Part shown: in pieces, positions 34,512-43,658 of the stretch
Position numbering within the stretch: position 1 is the stretch's first letter
How the letters are laid out: every line of letters starts with the position of its first letter
NCBI GenBank assembly: GCA_024642285.1
Contig: JAHEBJ010000002.1
Span: 57,080 to 121,079 of the forward strand
DNA from: Sphingobacteriales bacterium
Lineage (GTDB): Bacteria > Bacteroidota > Bacteroidia > Chitinophagales > Chitinophagaceae
DNA length: 64,000 nt
Direction: 5' to 3'
Position numbers and translations under genes: made by a program
The notes under the pieces: generated by a model
What the model saw: the letters and a program-made list of their open reading frames with translations, nothing else
Database searches by the model: none
What the model was told of the DNA's origin: nothing

Positions 34512-37500
34512 CTATTGAGTTAATGAGATCCTCACCTGCAATCCTGCCCTTGTATTTACAATTGGTGCGCTGGAAGAAATGTATGGGTTAACTCTCCGCT
34601 GATCGAAGTATAATTTAATGTTAATACGGTTGTTGATGAAATAATCCACCGAAGGTGAAATGGTAATATCCTTACTTCCACCAGTTGCAAAATTATTATC
34701 CTGGTCAAGGCGGCTGTTGGCTGTTACATTATCACGTATCCTGAAATCGAGGCGGAAGTTGATCTCATTATCCATTTTCTTACCATCACCACTTAAGAAC
34801 TTAGGCAATTTAATATTGAGGAAACTAAACGGATTCTTCATACCACGTTTACGGTAGCCTGCACCTATTGAAAATTCGGTACTGCGTACTTCACTCAACT
34901 GGTAATCTATCAGACTCAGACTAAGTTGCCTTGTTTTAGCATATTCAAATTTCACCTGCAGCTGGTTGGTAAACATCATGTCAAGTCCTAATAACGGCGA
35001 AAACTGTTCGCCTATACTGATATTAGGCAACAGGAAGTATGGCACGTAGTTCTTAGACAGTGTATCATAGAAAGACGGATATCCATATTGTGAAACGTCC
35101 TCGTACAATAACGCAGAAGTAAATCCATTCATACTGAGATTACCGGTATAACCGTGCGACAGATTAAGGTTGGTAAATATCTTATCCAGTCCTTTGATCT
35201 TGCTCAAACCATTATAGTCCAGTTTCCAATTCAGTTTTGGTTTAATACCCCGGAAAGGATTCGATTTGATATTTGGATTTGTTTGTTTGATCAACGAAAC
35301 CGAATTCGGATCCTGTCCTGTATAGGCCGCCAGGAAAGAAGGAATCAATACGTCAATGGCATACTTTCCATAACCATAATAATAACCTTCGGCATCAGGC
35401 GTAGTAAGGTTGTTAACCTGATTGTAGGTATTGGCCTTACCCAATCTTTCAGAAAGTATCTTACGGTAATCCTGAAACTTTTTGAAAGTTGTTGAAACCC
35501 GGTTTGGATCAAACTTTCCAAACAGTGTTTTAAAGGCTACATAAGAAATATCAAAGCCGCCACCTGCATAGGGATTAAGATGTTTAAAGTTGTGATTGAT
35601 ACCACCAGTTGTATCAATAAACCTGAATGTTTCAGTGTAATTCTTGTTGAAGGTCTTGCTCATATTGAGCGTAATGTTCAAATCTCTTACGGGTTCCAGC
35701 TGTGCCGACAGCGTTATCCGCTGATCGTAGTTCTGCATGAAAATACTATTGAACGTAGTGTCCTTTGTAATGAGGCCCTTGGTGGCCGCTCTGTTCATCC
35801 ATGCTGTATCCGGTTGCCGCCCAAGTATAAAATCAACACCGGGCGCCATGCTGTTCCAGTTTTGGCCTACAATTTTAGTACTGTCAGTATATCCCGGCAA
35901 TCGGGTATTTGCGTTTTCGGCAATTGAGAAACTTACCTGCTTAACGCTGGTTAGCAGTTTACCAAATACTTTCTGTCCTTTGCTCACATAAGGTACAGCG
36001 GTCTGGTCAATCTTTCTCCTGTTCTTAACTACTTTTCGTCCACTCTTTTTTATGATCGTGTCTTTGTATTTAGTAATACGGCCACGCCATTTTTCCCGGT
36101 CTTCAATATTGCTTGGTGCTTCCAGTTGTTTCAGCCATTTTGATTTTTGATACAGCCGGTTAAAATCAAACTGGGCTGTAGCTTCTGATTGCTGACCATT
36201 TTCAAGAATATTGCCCAACTCCACAGCCAGCCTCGAAGCACCTATCCAGTTGTAAGATGCCTGGTAACGCACGTTCATCGTTGTCCAGTCGAGTAAAGGA
36301 AACTTAGCCGTTGGCAAAGTGTAAGTAAAGTTAGCCGAATGCGTGTAGGTTGTATTTCTTCCTCCTTTCAGCAGGTTACGCCAAACGGTATCTTTCTTCT
36401 CATCGGTATCCAGCCGGCCTGCCGGTTCATCAATACGTGAATTATTTACTGCAGTAAAATCAAAGTTGATACTGCGTGTTAAATTCCAACGGAAAATATA
36501 ATTACGCTGGAAGGTATAATACTTATCGTAGGTTTCGGGTATCTGGTATTTTGATGTACCAATGCTACGTGGCCTGATGGCACCGAACTTGCGATTAACA
36601 TCGGCCCTGAAACTTAATTGTGAAGGAATTAAATTGATATTGAAATCCTTGATCAGATCAAACCAATGTGTTTTCCGCTTGGTAAAAAATTTGATCTTTT
36701 TAAACGGCTCAATATATTTTGGCTGCGGCGAAAAATTATAACCCAACCCATAGCGATGCCGGGTGATATCGTTGTATTCAATCAACGGCGAATGACTCTT
36801 AATTTTTAGATAGGAATAACTAACATCAAAATTTGAAATATCGTAGATCTTTGGCGCCTTGGTACTTGTCCTGTTTTTACGCACATTGGTAAAATTCACT
36901 GTGGTAGTAGATGTAAAGTCAAGGGCGTTATTCTTTATCGAATCTTTTTGCTCAGCAGTTGAGGCATCCTTTAATTTATCTCTCAGTTTAATGTCCATGT
37001 CATAAGGATCATACTCTGGTGTACTAACAGACTGCTGGTAACTGGCAAATACCGGAATAGATAAAGCTGCTTTTTCGGGCAACAGTTTACCTAATTCAAG
37101 ATTAGTTGAAACATCAAACTGGTAAAAATTATCCCTGTACCGGTCGTTAACTCTTTGTTCCAATGTACCAAAGCCGCTGCTATGCGTATTTGCTGAAACC
37201 GAAATAGTTCCCAGGTCGGCGAGGTTAAGATCGATCCTTCCCAATGCGGCCCATCCTCCTTTTTCATCAATAGATGAAAGTCGTAATTCATTCACCCATA
37301 TTTCGCCGCAGGCCGAAATGGCATTCGTATTTTCAACGCCAATTAAAATACCTCTTATTTCTGCCAGGTTTGGATTACCCATTACAGAGAACATATGCCC
37401 GTTATCCTGCAGTTGCCGGTAAATTACCGCCGGCGATGCACTGAAATCATTATTACGAGTTTGTTTTAACTGCACCAGTGTTTGCAGGTCCACATCTAAC

Positions 37501-40500
37501 GAGTTACTTGGAACCCACAACGTATCGTTATACCTTGTTGAATTGGGATCAAACGCTGTTCCGGCATCAAGCGCTGTCATGTTCAGCGGAATCCTTATCT
37601 CATAAAAATTATTTACAAAGTCGGTTCCCATCCTTATCACTGCAGTAAGGTCTTTATCGTTTAACGAACGATATGTTTTTTGTGCCTCTTCTGCATGAAT
37701 ATACATCTGTAGTTTGCGGAACTGGCGAAGATCGCGGTTGGCAAATGTTTGCTGCACAGCCCTTGAATCATTACGTGCAAGATCGCAGAACTGTAAGGTT
37801 AATGACTGCTCATTCTGCAAAAGGTTAACACCGTTATTGCTTAATGTTTGTACTCTTTCTATTTCGGTTGGTGTGCGGTACGGCAAAGGCACACGCTTAT
37901 CGTTTTCTTCAATATTTACTGCGCCCTGGTTAAAGGTTGTTGCACCACCTGTTGGCAATTGCGTATAAATGCCAGAAGTATCAATTTTATAATTGAACTT
38001 ACGCCATACATTCCTGGTAAGTTGCAATTCACCAAAACGCAACACAACGCTGTCTTCAAAATCTGTAAGGAACATCCGCATAAACCTTATCGATTTAAAA
38101 TCCGGAATATTACCAATCTTACGATCGTATTCACTGATAGGAATGCGGAACTGGTACCAGGTTTCCTGACGCTGCGTACTATTAACGAGGTTTACGGTAA
38201 CCAGTTTTTTATCAACAATAAAATTGGTGCCGATATTCATTTCGGGAGCCGTAGTAGGTTTTATATCTACTATGTACTGGAAATACTCTTCAGTTTGGTT
38301 TAAGGTATTATCACGGTTAAGGTCTTCTGCATCGGGATACAGAGTAGCGGCCGATGAATAAGTTGTACTTGTTGAAGCAACCGGTGAATTGCCTTCGGGA
38401 CTATTGAAATTTTTGTAGCGACCTGTAATGCCAAGGCCCTGCTGGTCATAATCATCGCCACGGTAATAATGATAATTATCGCCTGATGGATCGAGCAATG
38501 CATTCTGGTAGGCGATTGAACCGGTACCAAAGTTAGCTGCAATTAGCGCCAGGTAGGCATTCCGTTTTGTTGCTTCGGCTGTATCATCCAAACCATCATA
38601 TCCAATGTCCTGATATTTTCGGTCATCAGGATTATTACTGAAAGCATTGGTAACCTGTATTGGATTGGTTGGCACCCTTCCCCAGTTTGAATTGTCAACG
38701 GGTGCGGGTGCATTGGGAGTTGGCAAACCATTTTCATAAAAACGCTTACCGTCTTTTAAAATATCTTCCGAAATATTTCCGAGGTTGAAATATAATTTAC
38801 CTCCTGACGAACTACTGGCATTTGGATATCTCGTTCCATAATTGATAAACGGATCCTGCATCCAGAATTCGATAAATTCAATATTGGCCGTTTCAAAATC
38901 CGGTTGATCAATTCCTCTCATTAAACCACCCCAACGGGTTTTAGGATTAAGCAGTTTTCCACTTGCATTCACACTTCCTAAAGCATCATCATAATTATAG
39001 GGTCCTTTATCAGTAGGGAAATAAGCAAGGTCGAATGTAACCAACTGGCTTTCGCCAAATCCTGTTGTACGTTGCGGAAATATTTCACGTTGATAAACCT
39101 GTCTTACCCTTGGATCACTTAATTCTTCACGATCATCGGAAAAAGGATTGTTAGGCCCTTTATAAAACTGAAGTGTTGGTTCAATCTGGTACCAGGCAAT
39201 TTTTGCCCTGTTCTTTCCTGCATTAATATCATCGTTCAGTTGTGCCTCGGGGAAAAGTTCAACTCCATTCCTGTCGGTTGCTTTAAAAGGTGCTGAAGCC
39301 AAAGCCCAGCTGATTGGAGGAAAACGAAGGTCAAGTCCTGATTGTGTTCCGTCAAAATCATCGATATTAATAATACCTTTCGATCCTCTTCCTATTTGTG
39401 GTGCATGGCCGGGTCTTAAAATGGCACCTTCGGCAAAAACATTTATGGAAGATGGTGTTGTTGTTTTATAGAATGGCAGCTTATCTAAAATTTTGGTCAG
39501 CCGCGGCATGTCTTTACTGTAATTTACGTCCAAACCGTACATAGCGTTACGGATGGGTTCATTTGTTCCGCCCGAATTACTATTATCATAAGTTACTTTG
39601 CTGAAGAAAGGCCGCTCACTTAATCTGACAAGCGTTCCACCAATCGACAATTGTTCCTTTAAAGTATTCTTTGCCATATAGTCGAAACGCAGGCCCATAT
39701 AACTACGTTGCTGTAAACCAAAGGAAGCGTTGTTCTCGTAATTTACCTGAACAGGAATTCCTGAATTGATGATTGCAGAATTGGTGATCTTGATGGTACC
39801 CAGATCGTAGTTAATATCATAATCTATTCCTTCAATTAATATACGTCCGCCTGCCGATACAGAAACAGAACCACGTGGAATATTATAGCCAATGCTGATA
39901 TCGGCCGAGCCGGATATTTTAGCCGAGCCTTTTAAAACAAACCGGTTAAGGTTTGGAAACTGTTGTGCCACTGCTTTTATGGAATCATAGAGTGCATAGA
40001 ACAAACTGTCTTTAATGGCCGGCAATGCCGGGTTGGTATAAATGCCTTCGGCAAGGTCACGTCCAAAGGGTTCCAAAACCGGGAACATGACTCGACTATA
40101 TTGAGAATAAACCGTAAACCCTTCTACGTAATCAAATACGCCGTCGGGTTGCGGATCGAGTTGATTATTCAACCGGTCGAGATTAATCAGTGAAATAATT
40201 GGTGTACCCTGGTTCTTGTCACCAAAAGGAACATAGCGCTTCCATCCCAAACCGGGTTCCTGGTACAATACATCCAGTTTAAAATCTTCCGGCGTTAAAG
40301 TTCCATAACCTATGGCATACACATTCTTCAACATCAAATTCCAAATTGGTAAGGTTGGCCTTTGCGATGTTGCTTTTAATAATTTTAGAAATAAGATCCG
40401 TTGTGTAGCTTGGGTACTGTCGGGTGGAAGGTCTTGAGAGAACTCACCTACCTGGTAAATTTTTCCGTTGTAAGAATATTGGTAAGCTACTGCTAAAACC

Positions 40501-41873
40501 TCATCGGTTTGCAACGGCTGACTCAAAGAAATAAATCCTACCTGACGGTTATAAAGATATTGGGTTGAATCAAGCTTGCGGGCAAAAGTTTTTTCAAAAT
40601 CCTGCACCGGCTGCAACCCCAAAGCAACCAGATTATTAAATACTGCAGACGAATTTCGGTTACTTGGATCGGCAATAATATTTGAATACAAAGGATTGCT
40701 GCCATTAGAAGGAATGCCTGAAGGTGATCCGCCACTTTCGCCAAGACTGGCTAAACCAACCACATCACGTGTTTCGGTGGTTGTACCATTTCTGTTAGTT
40801 ACCCAAACTTCCATCCTCAAAATCTGAATCGGAGCAGTAATGGCGGGTAACTTGCTCATCACCGAATTATAATTCTCTTTAAAATATTGTGCTAATAAGA
40901 AATGCCTGTTCTCTTCATACTCATCCGCTTTCAACTCAAACAACTGGCTTGCAGTACCACCGGCAAGGTTAGCCGACTGGCGTTGCGATTTTTGATTAGC
41001 CACAACACCTGTCACAAACAATTTACCAAACTGCAATGTAGTTTTTACTCCAAACAACTGTTGGGCGCCGGGTATTAAGGTACTGCGTGACGGAAATGCA
41101 ACGTTACCTAATTCAAACCGCTTGATGATCTCATCATCCAATCCGGTGTAGTCAAGTTTAAGTTGATTGTCCTGTCCGAAATTGGCTAGCGTATTGTAGT
41201 TGATAGGGAATTTTAATTTACCGCCAATATCTGCATTCACGTTTACCTGAGCGTTCATATCAAAATCAAAACCACCATTTTTTCTTGCACGTTCGGGCAG
41301 CGTTGGATTTTTAATATTTTGTCCCTGGTAACCTGCGGTGATATCAACATTTCCCTGCGGTGTAATATTTATTTTTCCGTTTCCAAAAAGACGGTTGAAC
41401 AAATTATCATAGAGCGATAATTTGGGCTTTATTCTTCCTCTGTTAAGAATGCTGGAAAGGTTAGCTCTTTTTTGAAAATATTCGTTCTCGGTTTGCTTTG
41501 CCCTTATTTTCCAATATTCATCAAACCCGTATGAAGTTGTAGTGCGATAATATCTTGATCCAATTTTCTCATACACCACATAGCGCTTTGTTTTAGGATC
41601 ATAAACTACCGAATCTTTTATATTGGAAGGATTATTAAGATCAAAAGTATTTCGGGTACCTCCGGCAAATGCATCACCTCTTCTGTCCCAGATTGGATAT
41701 TTAAGACTATCGCCGTAATTAGGAACCGTATCAACTTTATTTGCCAGGAATTCCGGATGCAATGGTGAGGCCATTACAGTATTTGTATGGAGTATAAACA
41801 GCACTACTGCCAATACCACAAAGCCAATAAGTCTTGAGTCTTTTATTCTAATAAGCAACATCCGGTAAATCAA
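34512..41873 (-). CDS. sprA: T9SS outer-membrane translocon protein SprA
   Basis: 2453 residues, the size expected for SprA/Sov, the giant single-chain barrel through which T9SS cargo crosses the outer membrane. The N-terminal membrane segment (LIGFVVLAVVLFILHTNTVMA) is the signal sequence. Family-typical stretches are LSLYDNLFNRLFGNGKINI, AQVNVNADIGGKLKFPINYN, QLFGVKTTLQFGKLFVTGVV, the SRVMFPVLEPFGRDLAEGI region and a final NTRAGLQVRISLTQ. It lies 17 bases after ruvA, an order also known from Flavobacterium. No other T9SS core gene (gldKLMN, porU) adjoins it. The gene is intact with no internal stop. Confidence 0.96.
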   Translation of the reverse strand: MIYRMLLIRIKDSRLIGFVVLAVVLFILHTNTVMASPLHPEFLANKVDTVPNYGDSLKYPIWDRRGDAFAGGTRNTFDLNNPSNIKDSVVYDPKTKRYVVYEKIGSRYYRTTTSYGFDEYWKIRAKQTENEYFQKRANLSSILNRGRIKPKLSLYDNLFNRLFGNGKINITPQGNVDITAGYQGQNIKNPTLPERARKNGGFDFDMNAQVNVNADIGGKLKFPINYNTLANFGQDNQLKLDYTGLDDEIIKRFELGNVAFPSRSTLIPGAQQLFGVKTTLQFGKLFVTGVVANQKSQRQSANLAGGTASQLFELKADEYEENRHFLLAQYFKENYNSVMSKLPAITAPIQILRMEVWVTNRNGTTTETRDVVGLASLGESGGSPSGIPSNGSNPLYSNIIADPSNRNSSAVFNNLVALGLQPVQDFEKTFARKLDSTQYLYNRQVGFISLSQPLQTDEVLAVAYQYSYNGKIYQVGEFSQDLPPDSTQATQRILFLKLLKATSQRPTLPIWNLMLKNVYAIGYGTLTPEDFKLDVLYQEPGLGWKRYVPFGDKNQGTPIISLINLDRLNNQLDPQPDGVFDYVEGFTVYSQYSRVMFPVLEPFGRDLAEGIYTNPALPAIKDSLFYALYDSIKAVAQQFPNLNRFVLKGSAKISGSADISIGYNIPRGSVSVSAGGRILIEGIDYDINYDLGTIKITNSAIINSGIPVQVNYENNASFGLQQRSYMGLRFDYMAKNTLKEQLSIGGTLVRLSERPFFSKVTYDNSNSGGTNEPIRNAMYGLDVNYSKDMPRLTKILDKLPFYKTTTPSSINVFAEGAILRPGHAPQIGRGSKGIINIDDFDGTQSGLDLRFPPISWALASAPFKATDRNGVELFPEAQLNDDINAGKNRAKIAWYQIEPTLQFYKGPNNPFSDDREELSDPRVRQVYQREIFPQRTTGFGESQLVTFDLAYFPTDKGPYNYDDALGSVNASGKLLNPKTRWGGLMRGIDQPDFETANIEFIEFWMQDPFINYGTRYPNASSSSGGKLYFNLGNISEDILKDGKRFYENGLPTPNAPAPVDNSNWGRVPTNPIQVTNAFSNNPDDRKYQDIGYDGLDDTAEATKRNAYLALIAANFGTGSIAYQNALLDPSGDNYHYYRGDDYDQQGLGITGRYKNFNSPEGNSPVASTSTTYSSAATLYPDAEDLNRDNTLNQTEEYFQYIVDIKPTTAPEMNIGTNFIVDKKLVTVNLVNSTQRQETWYQFRIPISEYDRKIGNIPDFKSIRFMRMFLTDFEDSVVLRFGELQLTRNVWRKFNYKIDTSGIYTQLPTGGATTFNQGAVNIEENDKRVPLPYRTPTEIERVQTLSNNGVNLLQNEQSLTLQFCDLARNDSRAVQQTFANRDLRQFRKLQMYIHAEEAQKTYRSLNDKDLTAVIRMGTDFVNNFYEIRIPLNMTALDAGTAFDPNSTRYNDTLWVPSNSLDVDLQTLVQLKQTRNNDFSASPAVIYRQLQDNGHMFSVMGNPNLAEIRGILIGVENTNAISACGEIWVNELRLSSIDEKGGWAALGRIDLNLADLGTISVSANTHSSGFGTLEQRVNDRYRDNFYQFDVSTNLELGKLLPEKAALSIPVFASYQQSVSTPEYDPYDMDIKLRDKLKDASTAEQKDSIKNNALDFTSTTTVNFTNVRKNRTSTKAPKIYDISNFDVSYSYLKIKSHSPLIEYNDITRHRYGLGYNFSPQPKYIEPFKKIKFFTKRKTHWFDLIKDFNINLIPSQLSFRADVNRKFGAIRPRSIGTSKYQIPETYDKYYTFQRNYIFRWNLTRSINFDFTAVNNSRIDEPAGRLDTDEKKDTVWRNLLKGGRNTTYTHSANFTYTLPTAKFPLLDWTTMNVRYQASYNWIGASRLAVELGNILENGQQSEATAQFDFNRLYQKSKWLKQLEAPSNIEDREKWRGRITKYKDTIIKKSGRKVVKNRRKIDQTAVPYVSKGQKVFGKLLTSVKQVSFSIAENANTRLPGYTDSTKIVGQNWNSMAPGVDFILGRQPDTAWMNRAATKGLITKDTTFNSIFMQNYDQRITLSAQLEPVRDLNITLNMSKTFNKNYTETFRFIDTTGGINHNFKHLNPYAGGGFDISYVAFKTLFGKFDPNRVSTTFKKFQDYRKILSERLGKANTYNQVNNLTTPDAEGYYYGYGKYAIDVLIPSFLAAYTGQDPNSVSLIKQTNPNIKSNPFRGIKPKLNWKLDYNGLSKIKGLDKIFTNLNLSHGYTGNLSMNGFTSALLYEDVSQYGYPSFYDTLSKNYVPYFLLPNISIGEQFSPLLGLDMMFTNQLQVKFEYAKTRQLSLSLIDYQLSEVRSTEFSIGAGYRKRGMKNPFSFLNIKLPKFLSGDGKKMDNEINFRLDFRIRDNVTANSRLDQDNNFATGGSKDITISPSVDYFINNRINIKLYFDQRRVNPYISSSAPIVNTRAGLQVRISLTQ

Positions 41874-41890
41874 TTAACGTAGCGTTCTTT

Positions 41891-42475
41891 TCAAATGGCT
41901 TTCAGGGCTTTTTTAATTAAGTCTTCTAATTGCGATACTGATGGTTCGGCACGGATAATTTTCTGGATGGCATTTTCGGCCTGGCTTCGTGATATACCCA
42001 AGGCTGTTAATGCATTTAACGCATCTCCTTCCAAACTATTGCCCATGTGACTGGAAAGATTTGCATCAGTAGTTATCCTGCCCATTTTATCTTTTAGCTC
42101 CAAAACCAGCCTTTCGGCGGTCTTTTTGCCTATTCCTTTGACACTTTCAAGCAATTTAATGTTGCCCTGCACAATGGCCCTGCTTACTTCATCGGGTTTC
42201 AGCGAAGATAACATCATCCTTGCTGTTGCCGCTCCCACACCGGAAACACCTGTCAGCAATACAAACATATCCTTCTCCTCTTTATCAAAAAAACCGAATA
42301 ATATGTGCGCATCTTCCTTCACTTGCAGGTGCGTAAACAACTTGCCCTGCTCCAGGTTTTGTATATGGGAATAGGTGTTCAGGCTTATATTTACTTCATA
42401 GCCTATTCCATTCACATCTATATAAACCTGGGCCGGATTCTTATACGTAAACTTTCCTTGCAAATATGCATACAT
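41891..42475 (-). CDS. ruvA: Holliday junction DNA helicase subunit RuvA
   Basis: 194 residues, the usual length. RuvA binds the four-way junction and loads RuvB. Domain I is MYAYLQGKFTYKNPAQVYID through ILFGFFDKEEKDMFVLLTGV, domain II has two HhH motifs (VSGVGAATARMMLSSL; VKGIGKKTAERLVLELKDKM), and domain III is the short C-terminal helical part (ALTALGISRSQAENAIQKI). It is co-transcribed with sprA and divergent from fabH, with 131 bases between the starts. Confidence 0.97.
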   Translation of the reverse strand: MYAYLQGKFTYKNPAQVYIDVNGIGYEVNISLNTYSHIQNLEQGKLFTHLQVKEDAHILFGFFDKEEKDMFVLLTGVSGVGAATARMMLSSLKPDEVSRAIVQGNIKLLESVKGIGKKTAERLVLELKDKMGRITTDANLSSHMGNSLEGDALNALTALGISRSQAENAIQKIIRAEPSVSQLEDLIKKALKAI

Positions 42476-42606
42476 AATTAATATACAGTCGATAGCGAAA
42501 ATAAGGAATATTTATGAGCTATAACCGTTAAAATCTGACTGATGTTTTTTATGTATTTTTACCGTTTGATACAAAAAATTGAAAAGACCTAATAAACTGG
42601 AGCTAC

Positions 42607-43602
42607 ATGCAAAAAATTAATGCTGCTATTACCGCAGTTGGTGGTTACGTTCCCGAATACAAACTTACCAACGCGGAATTGGAAAAAATGGTAGATACGA
42701 ATGATGAATGGATACAAACAAGAACAGGTATTTCGGAGCGAAGAATTTTAAAAGAAGAAGGAAAAGGCAGCAGCGATCTGGCCGTGCCCGCTGTTTTAGA
42801 ATTATGTAAAAAAAGAGGGATCAGCCCTGAAGAAATAGATTGTTTGATTTGCGCCACAGTTACGCCAGACATGGTTTTCCCCGCCACGGCAAATATTATA
42901 TGTGACAAGATCGGAGCTGTTAATTCTTTTGGTTTTGATGTGATGGCGGCTTGCTCTGGTTTTTTATATGCATTAACCACTGGTTCAGCATTTATTGAAA
43001 GCGGCAGATATAAAAAAGTGGTGGTTGTTGGGGTTGATAAAATGAGCAGTATTGTTGACTACAGCGACCGAACTACCTGTATTATTTTTGGTGATGGTGC
43101 AGGTGCAGTTTTACTTGAAGGTACCGAAGAAAATGTGGGTATTAAAGACAGTCTTTTAAAAAGTGACGGCAGCGGCAGCAAGTTTTTGCATATGAAGGCG
43201 GGTGGTTCTGTAAAACCATCAACTGTTGAAACCGTACTGGCAAAGGAACATTTTGTGTTTCAGGAGGGTCAATCGGTATTTAAGTTTGCCGTGAAAGGTA
43301 TGGCCGACGTGAGTTACGAGCTGATGGAACGTAATAAATTAACCGCCGATGATATTGCCTGGCTGGTGCCTCACCAGGCTAATCTGCGTATAATTGATGC
43401 AACAGCAAATCGCATGGGCCTGCCAAAGGAAAAAATAATGATTAATATCCAGAAATACGGAAACACAACGGCCGCAACCTTACCGCTATGTTTATGGGAG
43501 TGGGAAAAGAAATTGAATAAAGGCGATAATATTATTTTAGCTGCCTTTGGTGGCGGATTTACCTGGGGAGCAACATGGGTGAAATGGGGGTATGACAGCT
43601 AA
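42607..43602 (+). CDS. fabH: 3-oxoacyl-ACP synthase III
   Basis: 331 residues. Condenses an acyl-CoA primer with malonyl-ACP to start fatty-acid synthesis. The catalytic triad is visible as Cys in [15 protein letters not shown], His in [12 protein letters not shown] and Asn in [13 protein letters not shown]. The early block [17 protein letters not shown] is conserved. In Bacteroidota the primer is often branched-chain, which the sequence cannot show. It is followed after 56 bases by an unrelated protease gene and is probably monocistronic. No accC/rpmF/plsX neighbours. Confidence 0.96.
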   Translation: MQKINAAITAVGGYVPEYKLTNAELEKMVDTNDEWIQTRTGISERRILKEEGKGSSDLAVPAVLELCKKRGISPEEIDCLICATVTPDMVFPATANIICDKIGAVNSFGFDVMAACSGFLYALTTGSAFIESGRYKKVVVVGVDKMSSIVDYSDRTTCIIFGDGAGAVLLEGTEENVGIKDSLLKSDGSGSKFLHMKAGGSVKPSTVETVLAKEHFVFQEGQSVFKFAVKGMADVSYELMERNKLTADDIAWLVPHQANLRIIDATANRMGLPKEKIMINIQKYGNTTAATLPLCLWEWEKKLNKGDNIILAAFGGGFTWGATWVKWGYDS

Positions 43603-43658
43603 CCATTAAACTTATTGGCACGTTTTTTAAGTATCTATTATGGATTAAAATTCTACTT

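Noticed and set aside
37848..38303. 151-codon plus-strand frame within sprA
   Set aside because: Antisense to an intact sprA frame and without recognisable motifs.
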